In this document: in pieces, positions 55,248 through 64,000 of the stretch
Layout: the number at the start of each line of letters is the position of its first letter
Position numbering within the stretch: the stretch's first letter is position 1
Source of the DNA: Sporolactobacillus shoreae
GTDB taxonomy: Bacteria > Bacillota > Bacilli > Bacillales > Sporolactobacillaceae
Length of the DNA stretch: 64,000 nucleotides
Direction: 5' to 3'
NCBI RefSeq assembly: GCF_004684935.1
Contig: NZ_SRJD01000001.1
Location: 62,001-126,000, forward strand
Translations under genes and position numbers: made by a program
The notes under the pieces: model-generated
What the model was told of the DNA's origin: nothing
Seen by the model: only the letters and a program-made list of their open reading frames with translations
The model's database searches: none

Positions 55248-57194
55248 GTGCGGATCTCAAAAAATAAGGTAAAAAAACGGCTGCTTCTTATCCTGGTCAC
55301 CGGCCTTCTAGTGTTCACCGTCTTTTTGGGCAGACTGATTTATGTACAGATATTCAATAACCATTGGCTGACGAAAAAAGCGCTTGAAGAATGGGGCAAA
55401 AATATTCCTTACGAGGCCGAGCGCGGGGACATACTCGATCGGAACGGGAAAGTACTTGCAACCAATGTAAGCAGTCCCTCTGTACTTGTTGTTCCAATCC
55501 AAATTCCTGCTCAAAGCAGAAATTCAACGGCAGACAAACTAGCCCAAGTTCTCGGAATGAGCAAGAAAAAAGCTTATGAAAAAATTACAGAACATCAGTC
55601 CATCGTCCGCATTACTCCTGAGGGGAGAAAAATATCCAATGAAAAGGCCTCGCAAATTCGCGCCCTTGCGCTTCCCGGCGTATTTATCGCTGAAGACTTT
55701 ATCAGGAATTACCCAAACGGAAGCTATCTGGCCCATGTGCTCGGGTTTGCCGGAATTGACAATCAGGGGCTGACAGGCCTTGAATCCTATTATAATGACG
55801 GTTTGAAAGGTGAGAATGGCAAGGTGTCATTCTTCTCCGATGTCCGTGGGAACCGAATGTCTAACCTGAAAGATCAGTATACCCCCCCGACCAGCGGGTC
55901 GAGCCTGATGCTGACCATAGACTCACGAGTTCAGTCGATCATCGAGAGGGAATTAAATAATGCGATGGCTGTTTATCATCCTGAAAGCGCCCTCGCGATA
56001 GCTATGGATCCGAATACCGGTGAAATTCTGGGCATGTCTTCGAAACCGGATTTTAACCCCGGAAAATATCAGAATGTTTCGCCCGAAGTCTATAACCATA
56101 ATCTGCCGATCTGGAAAACCTATGAACCCGGATCAACCTTCAAAGTTATTACACTGGCCGCGGCACTTCAGGAAAATGTCGTAAATCTCCAGAAGGACCA
56201 TTTTTATGACTCGGGTTCAATTGATGTTGCGGGAACCAATCTGCATTGTTGGAAAAAGGGCGGGCATGGTTCCGAGACCTTCCTTCAGGTCGTTCAGAAT
56301 TCCTGCAACCCGGGATTTGTCGCTCTCGGGGAACGCCTGGGGAAAAACAGACTTTTTTCATATATCGATAAGTTCGGATTTGGGGAAAAGACAGGTATCG
56401 ATCTACAGGGGGAAGCCAAGGGTATTCTTTTCAAAAAAGATAAAGTGGGCCCGCTTGAAACGGCGACTACGGCATTCGGACAAGGTGTATCTGTCACGCC
56501 CATCCAGCAGGTGGCGGCCGTCTCGGCGGCAATCAACGGCGGGTATCTCTACGAGCCCCATCTCGCCAAGGCATGGATTGATACCGATACAGGGCAAACG
56601 ATTAACCGGATAGAGCCTGTCTTGAGGAGACAAGTGATTTCAGCGTCGACTTCCAAAAAAGTCAGAGATGCACTTGAAAGTGTTGTGGCGCAGGGAACAG
56701 GGCGCAATGCATTTGTGGATGGTTACCGTGTCGGAGGAAAAACAGGAACTGCTCAGAAAGTCAATCCGAATGGTGGAGGGTATATGGACGGCAATTACAT
56801 TGTCTCATTTATGGGTTTTGCTCCGGCAAATAACCCGAAGATTGTCGTGTATGTAGCGATTGACCATCCGAAAGGGACTGTCCAATTTGGCGGGACGGTA
56901 TCGGCCCCAATTGCCGGTCGGATTATTGGGGACAGTCTGAGCGCGATGGGGGTTGAGAAGCAAAGCGGGGGACTGGAGAAGGAAGCAAGGTGGCCGGATC
57001 AGCCTCTGATTAAAATTCCGGATTTGACAGGAGTTAATAAAAACGATCTTGCAAATTACGATCTTAATTTGAATCTGAAGGCTGAAGGAAGCGGAAATGT
57101 CGTGGTGATGCAGTCGCCTCAGGCGGGAGTAAAGGTCAAACAAGGTTCAACAATAATGATATACTTAGGTGACAAAAAGAAATCGAATGATTAA
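55248..57194 (+). CDS. spoVD: Sporulation-specific penicillin-binding protein SpoVD
   Basis: Class B PBP of 648 residues, the SpoVD length. N-terminal membrane helix (about 10-32), dimerisation domain, transpeptidase motifs STFK (Ser296), SCN (in QNSCNPGF) and KTGTAQ, then a single PASTA domain (IKIPDLTGVNKNDLANY). One PASTA domain, against two in PbpB, and position after pbpB identify it. It crosslinks spore cortex with SpoVE. The GTG follows GATAGGAGGGG. A CATAAGGGT element near 55210 could be a SigE-type -10. A terminator follows. Confidence 0.93.
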   Translation: MRISKNKVKKRLLLILVTGLLVFTVFLGRLIYVQIFNNHWLTKKALEEWGKNIPYEAERGDILDRNGKVLATNVSSPSVLVVPIQIPAQSRNSTADKLAQVLGMSKKKAYEKITEHQSIVRITPEGRKISNEKASQIRALALPGVFIAEDFIRNYPNGSYLAHVLGFAGIDNQGLTGLESYYNDGLKGENGKVSFFSDVRGNRMSNLKDQYTPPTSGSSLMLTIDSRVQSIIERELNNAMAVYHPESALAIAMDPNTGEILGMSSKPDFNPGKYQNVSPEVYNHNLPIWKTYEPGSTFKVITLAAALQENVVNLQKDHFYDSGSIDVAGTNLHCWKKGGHGSETFLQVVQNSCNPGFVALGERLGKNRLFSYIDKFGFGEKTGIDLQGEAKGILFKKDKVGPLETATTAFGQGVSVTPIQQVAAVSAAINGGYLYEPHLAKAWIDTDTGQTINRIEPVLRRQVISASTSKKVRDALESVVAQGTGRNAFVDGYRVGGKTGTAQKVNPNGGGYMDGNYIVSFMGFAPANNPKIVVYVAIDHPKGTVQFGGTVSAPIAGRIIGDSLSAMGVEKQSGGLEKEARWPDQPLIKIPDLTGVNKNDLANYDLNLNLKAEGSGNVVVMQSPQAGVKVKQGSTIMIYLGDKKKSND

Positions 57195-57212
57195 AATAAG
57201 CAGGGGACAGAG

Positions 57213-57240
57213 AGCCGGTGTGTCTTGCAGCCGGCTTTTG
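57213..57240 (+). terminator. Probable terminator after spoVD
   Basis: AGCCGG (57213-57218) pairs with CCGGCT (57231-57236), followed by TTTT. It would separate division/sporulation PBPs from murE. Confidence 0.55.
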
Positions 57241-57331
57241 GTATACATATTTAAATCTGGTCTGCGCTTTAACTGAATCACCCTGAGGCATTTTTCCAAA
57301 TTCTATTCTGATCATTAAGGACGTGTATTTG

Positions 57332-58804
57332 ATGAAATTAGCTGATTGTCTTGAAGCGTTGAGAGACTTCAGGCAAGATAGAGAGGGAAATCCTAATATC
57401 AGTCATTTAGTGATTGACTCACGTCTGGTACAACCGGGTTCCCTGTTTTTTTGTATCAAAGGTCATCATCGTGACGGGCACCTTTATGCCGCGATGGCGG
57501 AGAAGAAAGGAGCAGCGGCAATTATCGCCCAGGACACCATTCAGGCTTCTGTGCCTGTTGTCTATGTCAGTGATACACACCGGGCTCTGGCCATGATCTC
57601 CGACCGGTTTTACGGATACCCAAGCCATGATCTGCATCTGATCGGTGTGACCGGCACAAATGGAAAAACAACCATTACTTATCTTGTCCGGGCCATTCAG
57701 GAGGCCTGCGGTATGAACACCGGACTGATCGGGACTATGGGCATGCATTATAAAAATCACGAAGTTTCCGTAGAAAATACAACTCCCGAAGTTCATCTTA
57801 TTCATGAGAATCTGTCAAAGATGAGAGATGAAGGCGCAGTTTCAGTAGTCATGGAAACATCTTCAAATGCGCTTTACGACGGACGGGTACACGGCTGTGA
57901 TTTTAATGTCGGGATTTTTACCAACCTGACTGAAGATCATCTTGATCTTCATGGCACAATGAAAGATTATATGTATGCAAAAAGCCTTCTTTTCTCTCAG
58001 CTTGGCAATAGTTATGGATGCTCCGGGAAAATAAAGGCTGCCGTGCTCAATTCAGATGATCCGGTTTCCGAAGTCTATCGTCATATGACAGCGGCACATG
58101 TGATGACGTACGGCATTGACCATCCAGCTGATTTTAGGGCTGAATCTGTGCAAATTACACCGAAGGGAACATCATTCACTTTGAATGTCCGTGGAGAGAC
58201 GTATCCCGTTGCCATGAAATTGATCGGCAAGTTCAGCGTCTATAACGTTCTTGCCTCCCTGGCAGCTTGCTCGGTGAACGGTTTCGCTATGGAAGAGATG
58301 ATCCATGCAGTTGAGCAGGTTGCGGGGGTTTCCGGAAGGTTCGAAACAGTCTCAGCAGGACAGGATTTCTCGGTCATTGTTGACTATTCCCATACGCCTG
58401 ACAGCCTCGAGAACGCACTTGCTACAATAAAGGAATTTGCCCACAAGCGCATTCTCACAGTTGTCGGGTGCGGCGGGGACAGAGAACGAGGCAAGCGGCC
58501 GATTATGGCCAGAATTGCCGTTGAGAACAGCGATCTCGCAATACTAACATCTGATAACCCAAGAACGGAAGATCCGGAGTTCATCCTTTCAGAGATGGAA
58601 TCTGGCGTTCAGGGACGTGATTACAAAAAAATTACTGACCGTCGTGATGCGATCAGATTTGCCGTCGGACAGGCGGAGCCCGGAGATATCATACTGATCG
58701 CCGGCAAAGGCCACGAAGATTATCAGATTATCGGTACTGTCAAACACCATTTTGATGATCGTGAGATTGCAAAAAAAGCAATTATTGAGATAATGGAAAA
58801 GTAA
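57332..58804 (+). CDS. murE: UDP-MurNAc-tripeptide ligase (meso-DAP adding)
   Basis: MurE, 490 residues from the ATG at 57332 (GGACG upstream). The Mur-ligase ATP loop GVTGTNGKTTITYLV is near residues 107-121, ENTTPEVHL and ETSSNALYDGRVHGCDFN lie in the central domain, and DNPRTEDP in the C-terminal domain carries the DNPR motif that selects meso-diaminopimelate. This agrees with the dapH-dapL genes earlier in the window. Next gene is murF, 25 bp downstream. Confidence 0.96.
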   Translation: MKLADCLEALRDFRQDREGNPNISHLVIDSRLVQPGSLFFCIKGHHRDGHLYAAMAEKKGAAAIIAQDTIQASVPVVYVSDTHRALAMISDRFYGYPSHDLHLIGVTGTNGKTTITYLVRAIQEACGMNTGLIGTMGMHYKNHEVSVENTTPEVHLIHENLSKMRDEGAVSVVMETSSNALYDGRVHGCDFNVGIFTNLTEDHLDLHGTMKDYMYAKSLLFSQLGNSYGCSGKIKAAVLNSDDPVSEVYRHMTAAHVMTYGIDHPADFRAESVQITPKGTSFTLNVRGETYPVAMKLIGKFSVYNVLASLAACSVNGFAMEEMIHAVEQVAGVSGRFETVSAGQDFSVIVDYSHTPDSLENALATIKEFAHKRILTVVGCGGDRERGKRPIMARIAVENSDLAILTSDNPRTEDPEFILSEMESGVQGRDYKKITDRRDAIRFAVGQAEPGDIILIAGKGHEDYQIIGTVKHHFDDREIAKKAIIEIMEK

Positions 58805-58829
58805 TATTTCCACAAGGAGAGTTAAACGA

Positions 58830-60206
58830 ATGAGTATAGGTATTGACATAGTTCGTGGACAGGCGATTCAGATACTGGGAAATCTGGAGGGCCTGAACCG
58901 CCTGAATATCATGACCGACAGCCGTAAACCGGTAACCAATGGCCTTTTTGTGCCTCTGACCGGTGAAAATTTTAACGGTCATCGTTTTTTAGCAGATGCG
59001 ATTAATAACGGGGCACAGGCTGCCTTGTGGATGGAAAGGGAGCCTGTGCCTGATCATCTTCCTGAGGGTTTTCCGATGTTTCTTGTTAAAGATACACTGG
59101 ACGCCCTTCAAAGTATGGCCAAGGCTTTTTTAACTCAGTGCCGTCCGAAAGTCATTGCGATTACAGGCTCTAATGGGAAGACGACGACAAAAGATATGGT
59201 GTACGGCATTGTATCGAGAACCTTTAAAGCATATAAAACTCAGGGCAACCATAATAATCATATCGGTGTGCCTTTGACCATTCTGTCGATGCCTGAAGAT
59301 ACTGAAGTGCTGGTACTGGAGATGGGCATGAACCATTTTGGCGAACTGACTTTCCTCAGTCAGCTCGCTAAACCGGACATCGCGATCATCACAAATATCG
59401 GCGAGTCGCATATTGAATATCTGGGGAGCAGGGAAGGGATTGCCAAGGCAAAGCTCGAGATCATAAACGGCTTGAAAAAGAGAGGTAATTTGATTATTGA
59501 TGGAGATGAACCACTGCTCACAAATATTCATACGAACGCCTTTCATATTATCCGCTGCGGCTACCAGAATGATAATGAGTGGAAAATTACGGGGGTAAAA
59601 GAAGGGACCGACGGATATCGTTTCTCACTCAACAACGGTCTGAGCGAATACACCGTTCCTGTTCTTGGCCGGCACAATGTTAAAAATGCGGTTTACAGCC
59701 TGACAGCTGCAAAACTGCTGAGTATCAATGCCCAGACGATTAAGGAAGGGCTGAAAAATCTAAACCTGACAAAAATGCGTTTTGAGAAAGTCAAAGGCCT
59801 GAATGATTCGCTGCTGATCAGTGATTGCTACAACGCCAGCCCGACTTCGATGAAGGCATCGCTTGAAACGCTTAAGGACCTTCCGGGATATAAAAAAAGG
59901 GTAGCTGTTCTTGGTGATATGTATGAACTCGGAGAGAATGAAGAACAGCTTCACCGGAGCGTGGCCGAAGTGCTCACTTCTCCGCTGACTCATGTCGTGA
60001 CCATTGGGAAAAAAGGGGCATGGATTGTTCAACCTTTATTAGAAAATAGTCACGGAGCTCACATTGTCATCCGTTCTTTTTCAGAGAAAATGGATGCGCG
60101 CTCCTATCTTGCTGATTTGCTTGATGACCAAACAGTGATGCTTTTTAAAGCTTCTAGATTGCTTGCCCTCGAGCAGCTGGTAGGGGAACTAAGTTCAGAA
60201 AAATAA
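58830..60206 (+). CDS. murF: UDP-MurNAc-tripeptide D-alanyl-D-alanine ligase
   Basis: MurF, 458 residues. ATP loop AITGSNGKTTTKDMV, NNHIGVPLTIL, EMGMNHFGEL and DCYNASPTSMKASLETL are MurF signatures. It adds D-Ala-D-Ala to complete the pentapeptide. AAGGAGAG precedes the ATG. Its place between murE and mraY is the common bacterial order, but differs from B. subtilis, where murF is located elsewhere. Confidence 0.95.
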   Translation: MSIGIDIVRGQAIQILGNLEGLNRLNIMTDSRKPVTNGLFVPLTGENFNGHRFLADAINNGAQAALWMEREPVPDHLPEGFPMFLVKDTLDALQSMAKAFLTQCRPKVIAITGSNGKTTTKDMVYGIVSRTFKAYKTQGNHNNHIGVPLTILSMPEDTEVLVLEMGMNHFGELTFLSQLAKPDIAIITNIGESHIEYLGSREGIAKAKLEIINGLKKRGNLIIDGDEPLLTNIHTNAFHIIRCGYQNDNEWKITGVKEGTDGYRFSLNNGLSEYTVPVLGRHNVKNAVYSLTAAKLLSINAQTIKEGLKNLNLTKMRFEKVKGLNDSLLISDCYNASPTSMKASLETLKDLPGYKKRVAVLGDMYELGENEEQLHRSVAEVLTSPLTHVVTIGKKGAWIVQPLLENSHGAHIVIRSFSEKMDARSYLADLLDDQTVMLFKASRLLALEQLVGELSSEK

Positions 60207-60390
60207 TTCTTTGGAATTTACTGAAATCATAAATTAAGAAAAATTGTAGAGCCGAAAATATTTTTTCATCATAATTGGTCCTGTTATACCGTTAAGTAAA
60301 AGAAACGGCAAAGAACAACCAGGCCTCTGGCTGCGTCAAGTTTTCTTTATTTGGCCAGCTCGTTATATATTTAAAGGAGCGGAACGATCC
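60207..60390. other. Spacer between murF and mraY
   Basis: 184 bp without a gene. No convincing promoter or terminator was seen; AAAGGAGCGG at its end is the ribosome-binding site of mraY. Confidence 0.4.
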
Positions 60391-61368
60391 ATGATTTTGG
60401 TCTTATTAACCGGTTTGGCACTCTCATTTTTAGTTACGCTAATTCTTGCACCACTTATTATCCCTCTGCTGAGGCGACTGCATTTCGGGCAGTATATCAG
60501 AGAGGAAGGTCCCAAGAGCCACCAGAAGAAGGCAGGAACGCCGACTATGGGCGGTGTGATTTTTTTAACGGGTATGCTGATCGCACTGCTGGTCATTGCG
60601 TTTAACTATCATGTTGCGGATCAAAACACTTACATGCTTTTGTTTGTTTCGCTTGGTTTTGGGGTTGTCGGACTGGCGGATGATTTCATTAAAGTCGTGA
60701 TGAAGCGGAACATGGGCCTGACTTCAAAGCAGAAGATGCTAGGGCAGCTGATCATCGCAGCTATTTTCATGTATGTCACCACACGTTACGATTATTCAAC
60801 TTTTCTTTATGTTCCTGGTACGCACTGGATGATTAACCTTTATTGGCTCTATCCTGTATTTGCCGTTTTCATTTTGATCGGTGTTCCGAATGCGACGAAT
60901 CTGACAGATGGAATGGACGGACTGCTTTCAGGGCTTGCCGCCATTTCGTTTGCGGCTTTTGCGATTATAGCGGTTGCCGCAAACCAGCTCGGCATCGCTT
61001 TTTTTGCGACTGCGATGATGGGCGCAATGCTTGGTTTCCTTGTTTTCAACGCGCATCCGGCAAGGGTGTTTATGGGGGATACCGGATCCCTCGCAATCGG
61101 CGGAGCTTTGGCGGGAATATCCATACTCACGGGAACGGAAATCCTGCTTGCGGTAATCGGCGGTGTTTATGTAATCGAAACATTATCCGTTATTATTCAA
61201 GTGATCTCATTTAAAACTACGGGAAAAAGAGTATTCAGAATGAGCCCGATTCACCACCACTTTGAACTGGGCGGGTGGTCGGAATGGAAGGTTGTCACAG
61301 TATTCTGGCTGGTCGGACTGATTCTGGCCATTATCGGTGTTTATCTGAAGGTGGGGATGATCAATTGA
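60391..61368 (+). CDS. mraY: Phospho-MurNAc-pentapeptide transferase
   Basis: MraY, 325 residues and ten membrane helices. Asp-rich GLADDFIKV, the metal and substrate motif NATNLTDGMDGL and the MSPIHHHFELGG loop are complete. It transfers phospho-MurNAc-pentapeptide to undecaprenyl phosphate, giving lipid I. Its stop overlaps the murD TTG start. Confidence 0.97.
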   Translation: MILVLLTGLALSFLVTLILAPLIIPLLRRLHFGQYIREEGPKSHQKKAGTPTMGGVIFLTGMLIALLVIAFNYHVADQNTYMLLFVSLGFGVVGLADDFIKVVMKRNMGLTSKQKMLGQLIIAAIFMYVTTRYDYSTFLYVPGTHWMINLYWLYPVFAVFILIGVPNATNLTDGMDGLLSGLAAISFAAFAIIAVAANQLGIAFFATAMMGAMLGFLVFNAHPARVFMGDTGSLAIGGALAGISILTGTEILLAVIGGVYVIETLSVIIQVISFKTTGKRVFRMSPIHHHFELGGWSEWKVVTVFWLVGLILAIIGVYLKVGMIN

Positions 61369-62729
61369 AAAAATTGGATAATTACGCCAATAAAAAAGTT
61401 TTGGTTTTGGGTCTCGGGAAAAGCGGTTACGCCGTAGCCAAATTAATGCACAGCCTCGGAGCAGAGGTAACGGTGAATGACCGCAATGATCTGAGGGGCA
61501 ATGCACATGCGGATGAATTGAAAAAAAAAGGCGTGCGTGTCATCGATGGCGGACATCCGCCAGACTTGGTCGACAACGAAGTTTCTGTTCTAATCAAAAA
61601 TCCGGGGATTCCGTATACCAATCCATTAGTTAAAAAAGCGATTGAATTGGGGATCCGTGTGATTACCGAAGTTGAAATTGCGTCCGAACTCTCTGAGGCA
61701 CCCTTTATCGGTATTACTGGATCGAATGGAAAGACGACGACGACGATGCTGCTCGGCGAGATGATGAAGGGATCGGATCTTGAACCGATTGTCGCTGGGA
61801 ATATTGGTACCGCGCTGACATCTGTTGTCCAGGATTTGACTAAAAAGAACGTCATCGTGGCAGAACTGTCAAGTTTTCAGCTGCTGGGCACTGAAAACTT
61901 TCATCCCAAGGTCGCTGTTGTACTCAATATTTTTGATCATCATCTGGACTACCATGGGACAGTCGAAAACTATGCTAACGCTAAGGCACGGATTACATTC
62001 AATCAGACATCAAATGATTTTTTGGTTTATAACGCTGACAGTGAGCGTGTGATTCATTTTGTCGCGGAAAAAACGAAGGCTGAAGCAGTCCCTTTTTCAA
62101 CAACAAAGAGAGTCGAGAAGGGTGCGTACCTTACTGATGGCGTCATTTACTTCAGACAAGAAAAGATCATGAACGCTGACGAAATGGGCCTCCCGGGCGA
62201 GCACAATCTTCAGAATGCACTTGCGGCCGTCGCGGCGGCTCGCGTGTGCGACGTTTCGGCTGAATATATTGCGCATGTACTAAGAACATTTACCGGCGTG
62301 CGGCATCGGCTCCAATATGTTGATATTATTCAAGGGCGCACGGTCTACAACGATTCAAAAGCAACGAATATTCTGGCAACGTCCAAAGCTCTGGCAGCCT
62401 TTCCTGGCAAAGAAATTGTTCTTCTTGCCGGCGGGCTGGACCGCGGCAATACATTTGATGCACTCGTACCGGATTTGAAAAAAGCAAGGATCAAAGCCGT
62501 ACTGCTTTTCGGCCAGACAACAGCGAAGTTAAAAGATGCCTGTGAAAAGGCCGGGATCCCGACGATCAGGCCTGTAGAAAATGTTGAGGCAGCAGTCCCT
62601 GAGGCCTTCTCATTATCTAAACCGGGTGACGTGATTCTTCTTTCTCCGGCATGCGCGAGTTGGGATCAATATAAATCTTTTGAGCAACGTGGAGACATTT
62701 TTATCGACGAAGTGAATAAGTTTAGATAA
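61365..62729 (+). CDS. murD: UDP-MurNAc-L-alanine:D-glutamate ligase
   Basis: MurD, 454 residues from the TTG at 61365, which lies after GAAGGTGGGG and gives KKLDNYANKKVLVLGLGKSG at the N-terminus; the frame open from 61275 overlaps mraY and is rejected. ATP loop GITGSNGKTTTTMLL, FDHHLDYHGTVENYANAK and the C-terminal LSPACASWDQYKSFEQRG are diagnostic. Translation is coupled to mraY. Confidence 0.95.
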   Translation: MKKLDNYANKKVLVLGLGKSGYAVAKLMHSLGAEVTVNDRNDLRGNAHADELKKKGVRVIDGGHPPDLVDNEVSVLIKNPGIPYTNPLVKKAIELGIRVITEVEIASELSEAPFIGITGSNGKTTTTMLLGEMMKGSDLEPIVAGNIGTALTSVVQDLTKKNVIVAELSSFQLLGTENFHPKVAVVLNIFDHHLDYHGTVENYANAKARITFNQTSNDFLVYNADSERVIHFVAEKTKAEAVPFSTTKRVEKGAYLTDGVIYFRQEKIMNADEMGLPGEHNLQNALAAVAAARVCDVSAEYIAHVLRTFTGVRHRLQYVDIIQGRTVYNDSKATNILATSKALAAFPGKEIVLLAGGLDRGNTFDALVPDLKKARIKAVLLFGQTTAKLKDACEKAGIPTIRPVENVEAAVPEAFSLSKPGDVILLSPACASWDQYKSFEQRGDIFIDEVNKFR

Positions 62730-62792
62730 GGACAGGCATGCCGGTAAATTAAAACCGGCGAATGGCTGCTTTGTCTGAACGGAGTGTTGTCC

Positions 62793-63896
62793 ATGTCGGT
62801 ACGGCGACGGCAATCGCCGGATCTTCTGCTGCTTTTTACCGCACTGGCGCTTCTGGCGGTAGGACTGGTTATGGTTTATAGTGCGAGTGAGGTTTCTGCC
62901 GCTCACAAGTTCAGCGGTGATTCATTCTATTTTCTGAAAAGGCAATTGCTTTTTGCAGCCGTCGGACTTGGAATGATGTTTACCGTCATGAAGATTGATT
63001 ATAGAGCTTGGAAACCTTGGATAAAGATGGGACTCGCATTGTGCTTCTTTTTGCTGATTCTGGTTCTTATTCCCGGAGTTGGCCTTGCCAGAGGCGGAGC
63101 AAGAAGCTGGCTCGGGATTGGCGCTTTTTCAATCCAGCCATCTGAATTTATGAAGGTGGCCTTAATCTTTTTTCTGGCAAAATATCTGGCAGAGAATCAG
63201 CAGAAATTGCCTTCATTCTGGAAGGGGCTGATTCCCTCTTTAATGCCGGTTCTGCTTGCCTTTGGCCTGATCATGCTCCAGCCTGATCTGGGGACGGGTA
63301 CCGTGCTGGTGCTGACCTGCCTGACCATGGTTTTTGCCGCTGGAGCACGGATCAAACATTTTGTCATCATGGGCGCGATCGGACTTGCCGGAGCTTCTGG
63401 CCTGATTCTCTCTGCTCCATATCGGATTGAACGGTTAGTCTCATTTCTCGATCCTTGGAAGGATGAGATGGGGAGCGGTTTCCAGATTATCCAGTCACTG
63501 CTGGCTATAGGACCTGGCGGGCTCATGGGTTTTGGTTTAGGGCAGAGCCGCCAGAAATATCAGTATCTTCCGGAGGCACAGAACGATTTCATCTTTTCAA
63601 TCATCTCCGAAGAGTTGGGGCTGATCGGGGCGGCATTTGTCCTTTTGCTCTTTTGTCTACTTTTGTGGAGAGGCATGCTTGCCGCAATTAGAGCGCCTGA
63701 TCTCTTCGGAACACTTCTGGCACTGGGCATTACCGGAATGATCGCGATTCAGGTCATGATTAATATCGCGGTCGTGACAGGTCTGATTCCGGTGACCGGG
63801 ATTACACTTCCCTTTCTTAGTTACGGCGGATCTTCTCTGACTCTGATGCTCGTTTCCATTGGCATTTTGTTAAACATTAGCAGTCAGGCAAGATAA
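62793..63896 (+). CDS. spoVE: Stage V sporulation protein E (SEDS polymerase)
   Basis: SEDS family glycan polymerase of 367 residues from the ATG at 62793 (GGAG 8 nt upstream; a GTG at 62784 is too close). About ten membrane helices; motifs LGIGAFSIQPSEFMK, PDLGTGTVLVL, GFGLGQSRQKY and LPFLSYGGSSL. Position directly after murD identifies it as spoVE, which works with SpoVD in the spore cortex; FtsW at 33376-34539 is the vegetative paralogue. In some relatives without spoVE the gene at this place is ftsW, so the name rests on the second copy upstream. Confidence 0.88.
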   Translation: MSVRRRQSPDLLLLFTALALLAVGLVMVYSASEVSAAHKFSGDSFYFLKRQLLFAAVGLGMMFTVMKIDYRAWKPWIKMGLALCFFLLILVLIPGVGLARGGARSWLGIGAFSIQPSEFMKVALIFFLAKYLAENQQKLPSFWKGLIPSLMPVLLAFGLIMLQPDLGTGTVLVLTCLTMVFAAGARIKHFVIMGAIGLAGASGLILSAPYRIERLVSFLDPWKDEMGSGFQIIQSLLAIGPGGLMGFGLGQSRQKYQYLPEAQNDFIFSIISEELGLIGAAFVLLLFCLLLWRGMLAAIRAPDLFGTLLALGITGMIAIQVMINIAVVTGLIPVTGITLPFLSYGGSSLTLMLVSIGILLNISSQAR

Positions 63897-63901
63897 ACTG
63901 A

Positions 63902-63947
63902 AAACAGACTTCGCCCTGTTTTGATTTCAGAACAGGGTTTGCTGTTT
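63902..63947 (+). terminator. Possible terminator after spoVE
   Basis: CCCTGTT (63914-63920) pairs with AACAGGG (63931-63937), with an outer AAACAG/CTGTTT pairing. Only a short T-run follows. If real, murG, the next gene in B. subtilis, would not be cotranscribed. Confidence 0.5.
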
Positions 63948-64000
63948 ATGGGAAAACAAAATACAATAGAAATTGACCGGAAAGCCAACGCGCGGTCTGC

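Noticed and set aside
61275-61364. N-terminal extension of MurD
   Set aside because: It overlaps mraY by 90 bp in another frame; the TTG at 61365 with GGTGGGG gives the normal MurD N-terminus.
63948-64000. ATG followed by an open frame to the window end
   Set aside because: No ribosome-binding site, and it starts in the tail of a hairpin; too short to judge.

Overview
The window looks like a chromosomal segment of an endospore-forming Bacillales bacterium. Gene content and order follow the Bacillus subtilis ykuQ-ykrA-pdh-ylaF-pycA-ctaAB-ylb-dcw region closely. Sporulation genes are present (spoVD, spoVE, ylbJ, a ylbO/RsfA-type gene, a Spo0E-like gene and a YjcZ-like micro-ORF). Low-GC Gram-positive signatures are also present: RNase J1 with RpoY, YlbF/YlbG, YlaN, TypA and a meso-DAP-type MurE. 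Some differences from B. subtilis suggest a related but separate lineage, possibly near the Sporolactobacillaceae (inference). murF lies between murE and mraY. ctaA and ctaB are not followed by cytochrome oxidase genes. ylbK, ylbP, panE and bshC are missing from their expected places.

Layout. 1-445: a 103-bp tandem repeat. 551-1151: a tiny membrane peptide gene and an HPr-like gene. 1274-2407: radical SAM protein YfkAB. 2532-7473: a five-gene ABC exporter plus two-component operon like LnrLMN/LnrJK. 7495-9414 (minus): a YfiS-like MFS pump and its YfiR-like TetR repressor behind a promoter with two palindromic operators. 9676-11360: DUF47 protein and PiT phosphate transporter. 11462-11656 (minus): Spo0E-like. 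12023-13882: dapH-dapL. 14251-14799: 2-Cys peroxiredoxin YkuU. 15043-18623: heterodimeric ABC exporter YknUV, then an orphan CydB-like protein. 19813-21733 (minus): rpoY-rnjA. 21959: HAD hydrolase YkrA. 23061-27838: the full pdhABCD operon, with two candidate cre sites around its promoter.

28076-37963 carries yktB, suhB, a ylaF-like gene, typA, ylaI, ylaN, ftsW and pycA. 38043-40304 holds ctaA and ctaB in divergent orientation. 40539-50924 is the ylb block: a CAP-fold protein, ylbC, D, E, F, G, rsmD, coaD, ylbJ, ylbL, ylbM/tmcAL, ylbN, rpmF and ylbO. 51110-63896 is the division and cell-wall cluster mraZ-rsmH-ftsL-pbpB-spoVD-murE-murF-mraY-murD-spoVE, with three 10-bp-phased MraZ-like boxes in front.

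How it works together. DapH and DapL feed meso-DAP into MurE. MurE, MurF, MraY and MurD make lipid-linked precursors for the SEDS/PBP pairs: FtsW with PBP2B in division, SpoVE with SpoVD in spore cortex synthesis. PDH and PycA direct pyruvate to acetyl-CoA or oxaloacetate. The most interesting unexplained signals are a structured segment before rsmD that carries a minus-strand terminator, the helically phased tandem repeat, a perfect hairpin that covers the lnrL ribosome-binding site, and a 20-bp sequence shared by two unrelated promoter regions. No tRNA, rRNA, CRISPR array, insertion sequence or prophage was seen.
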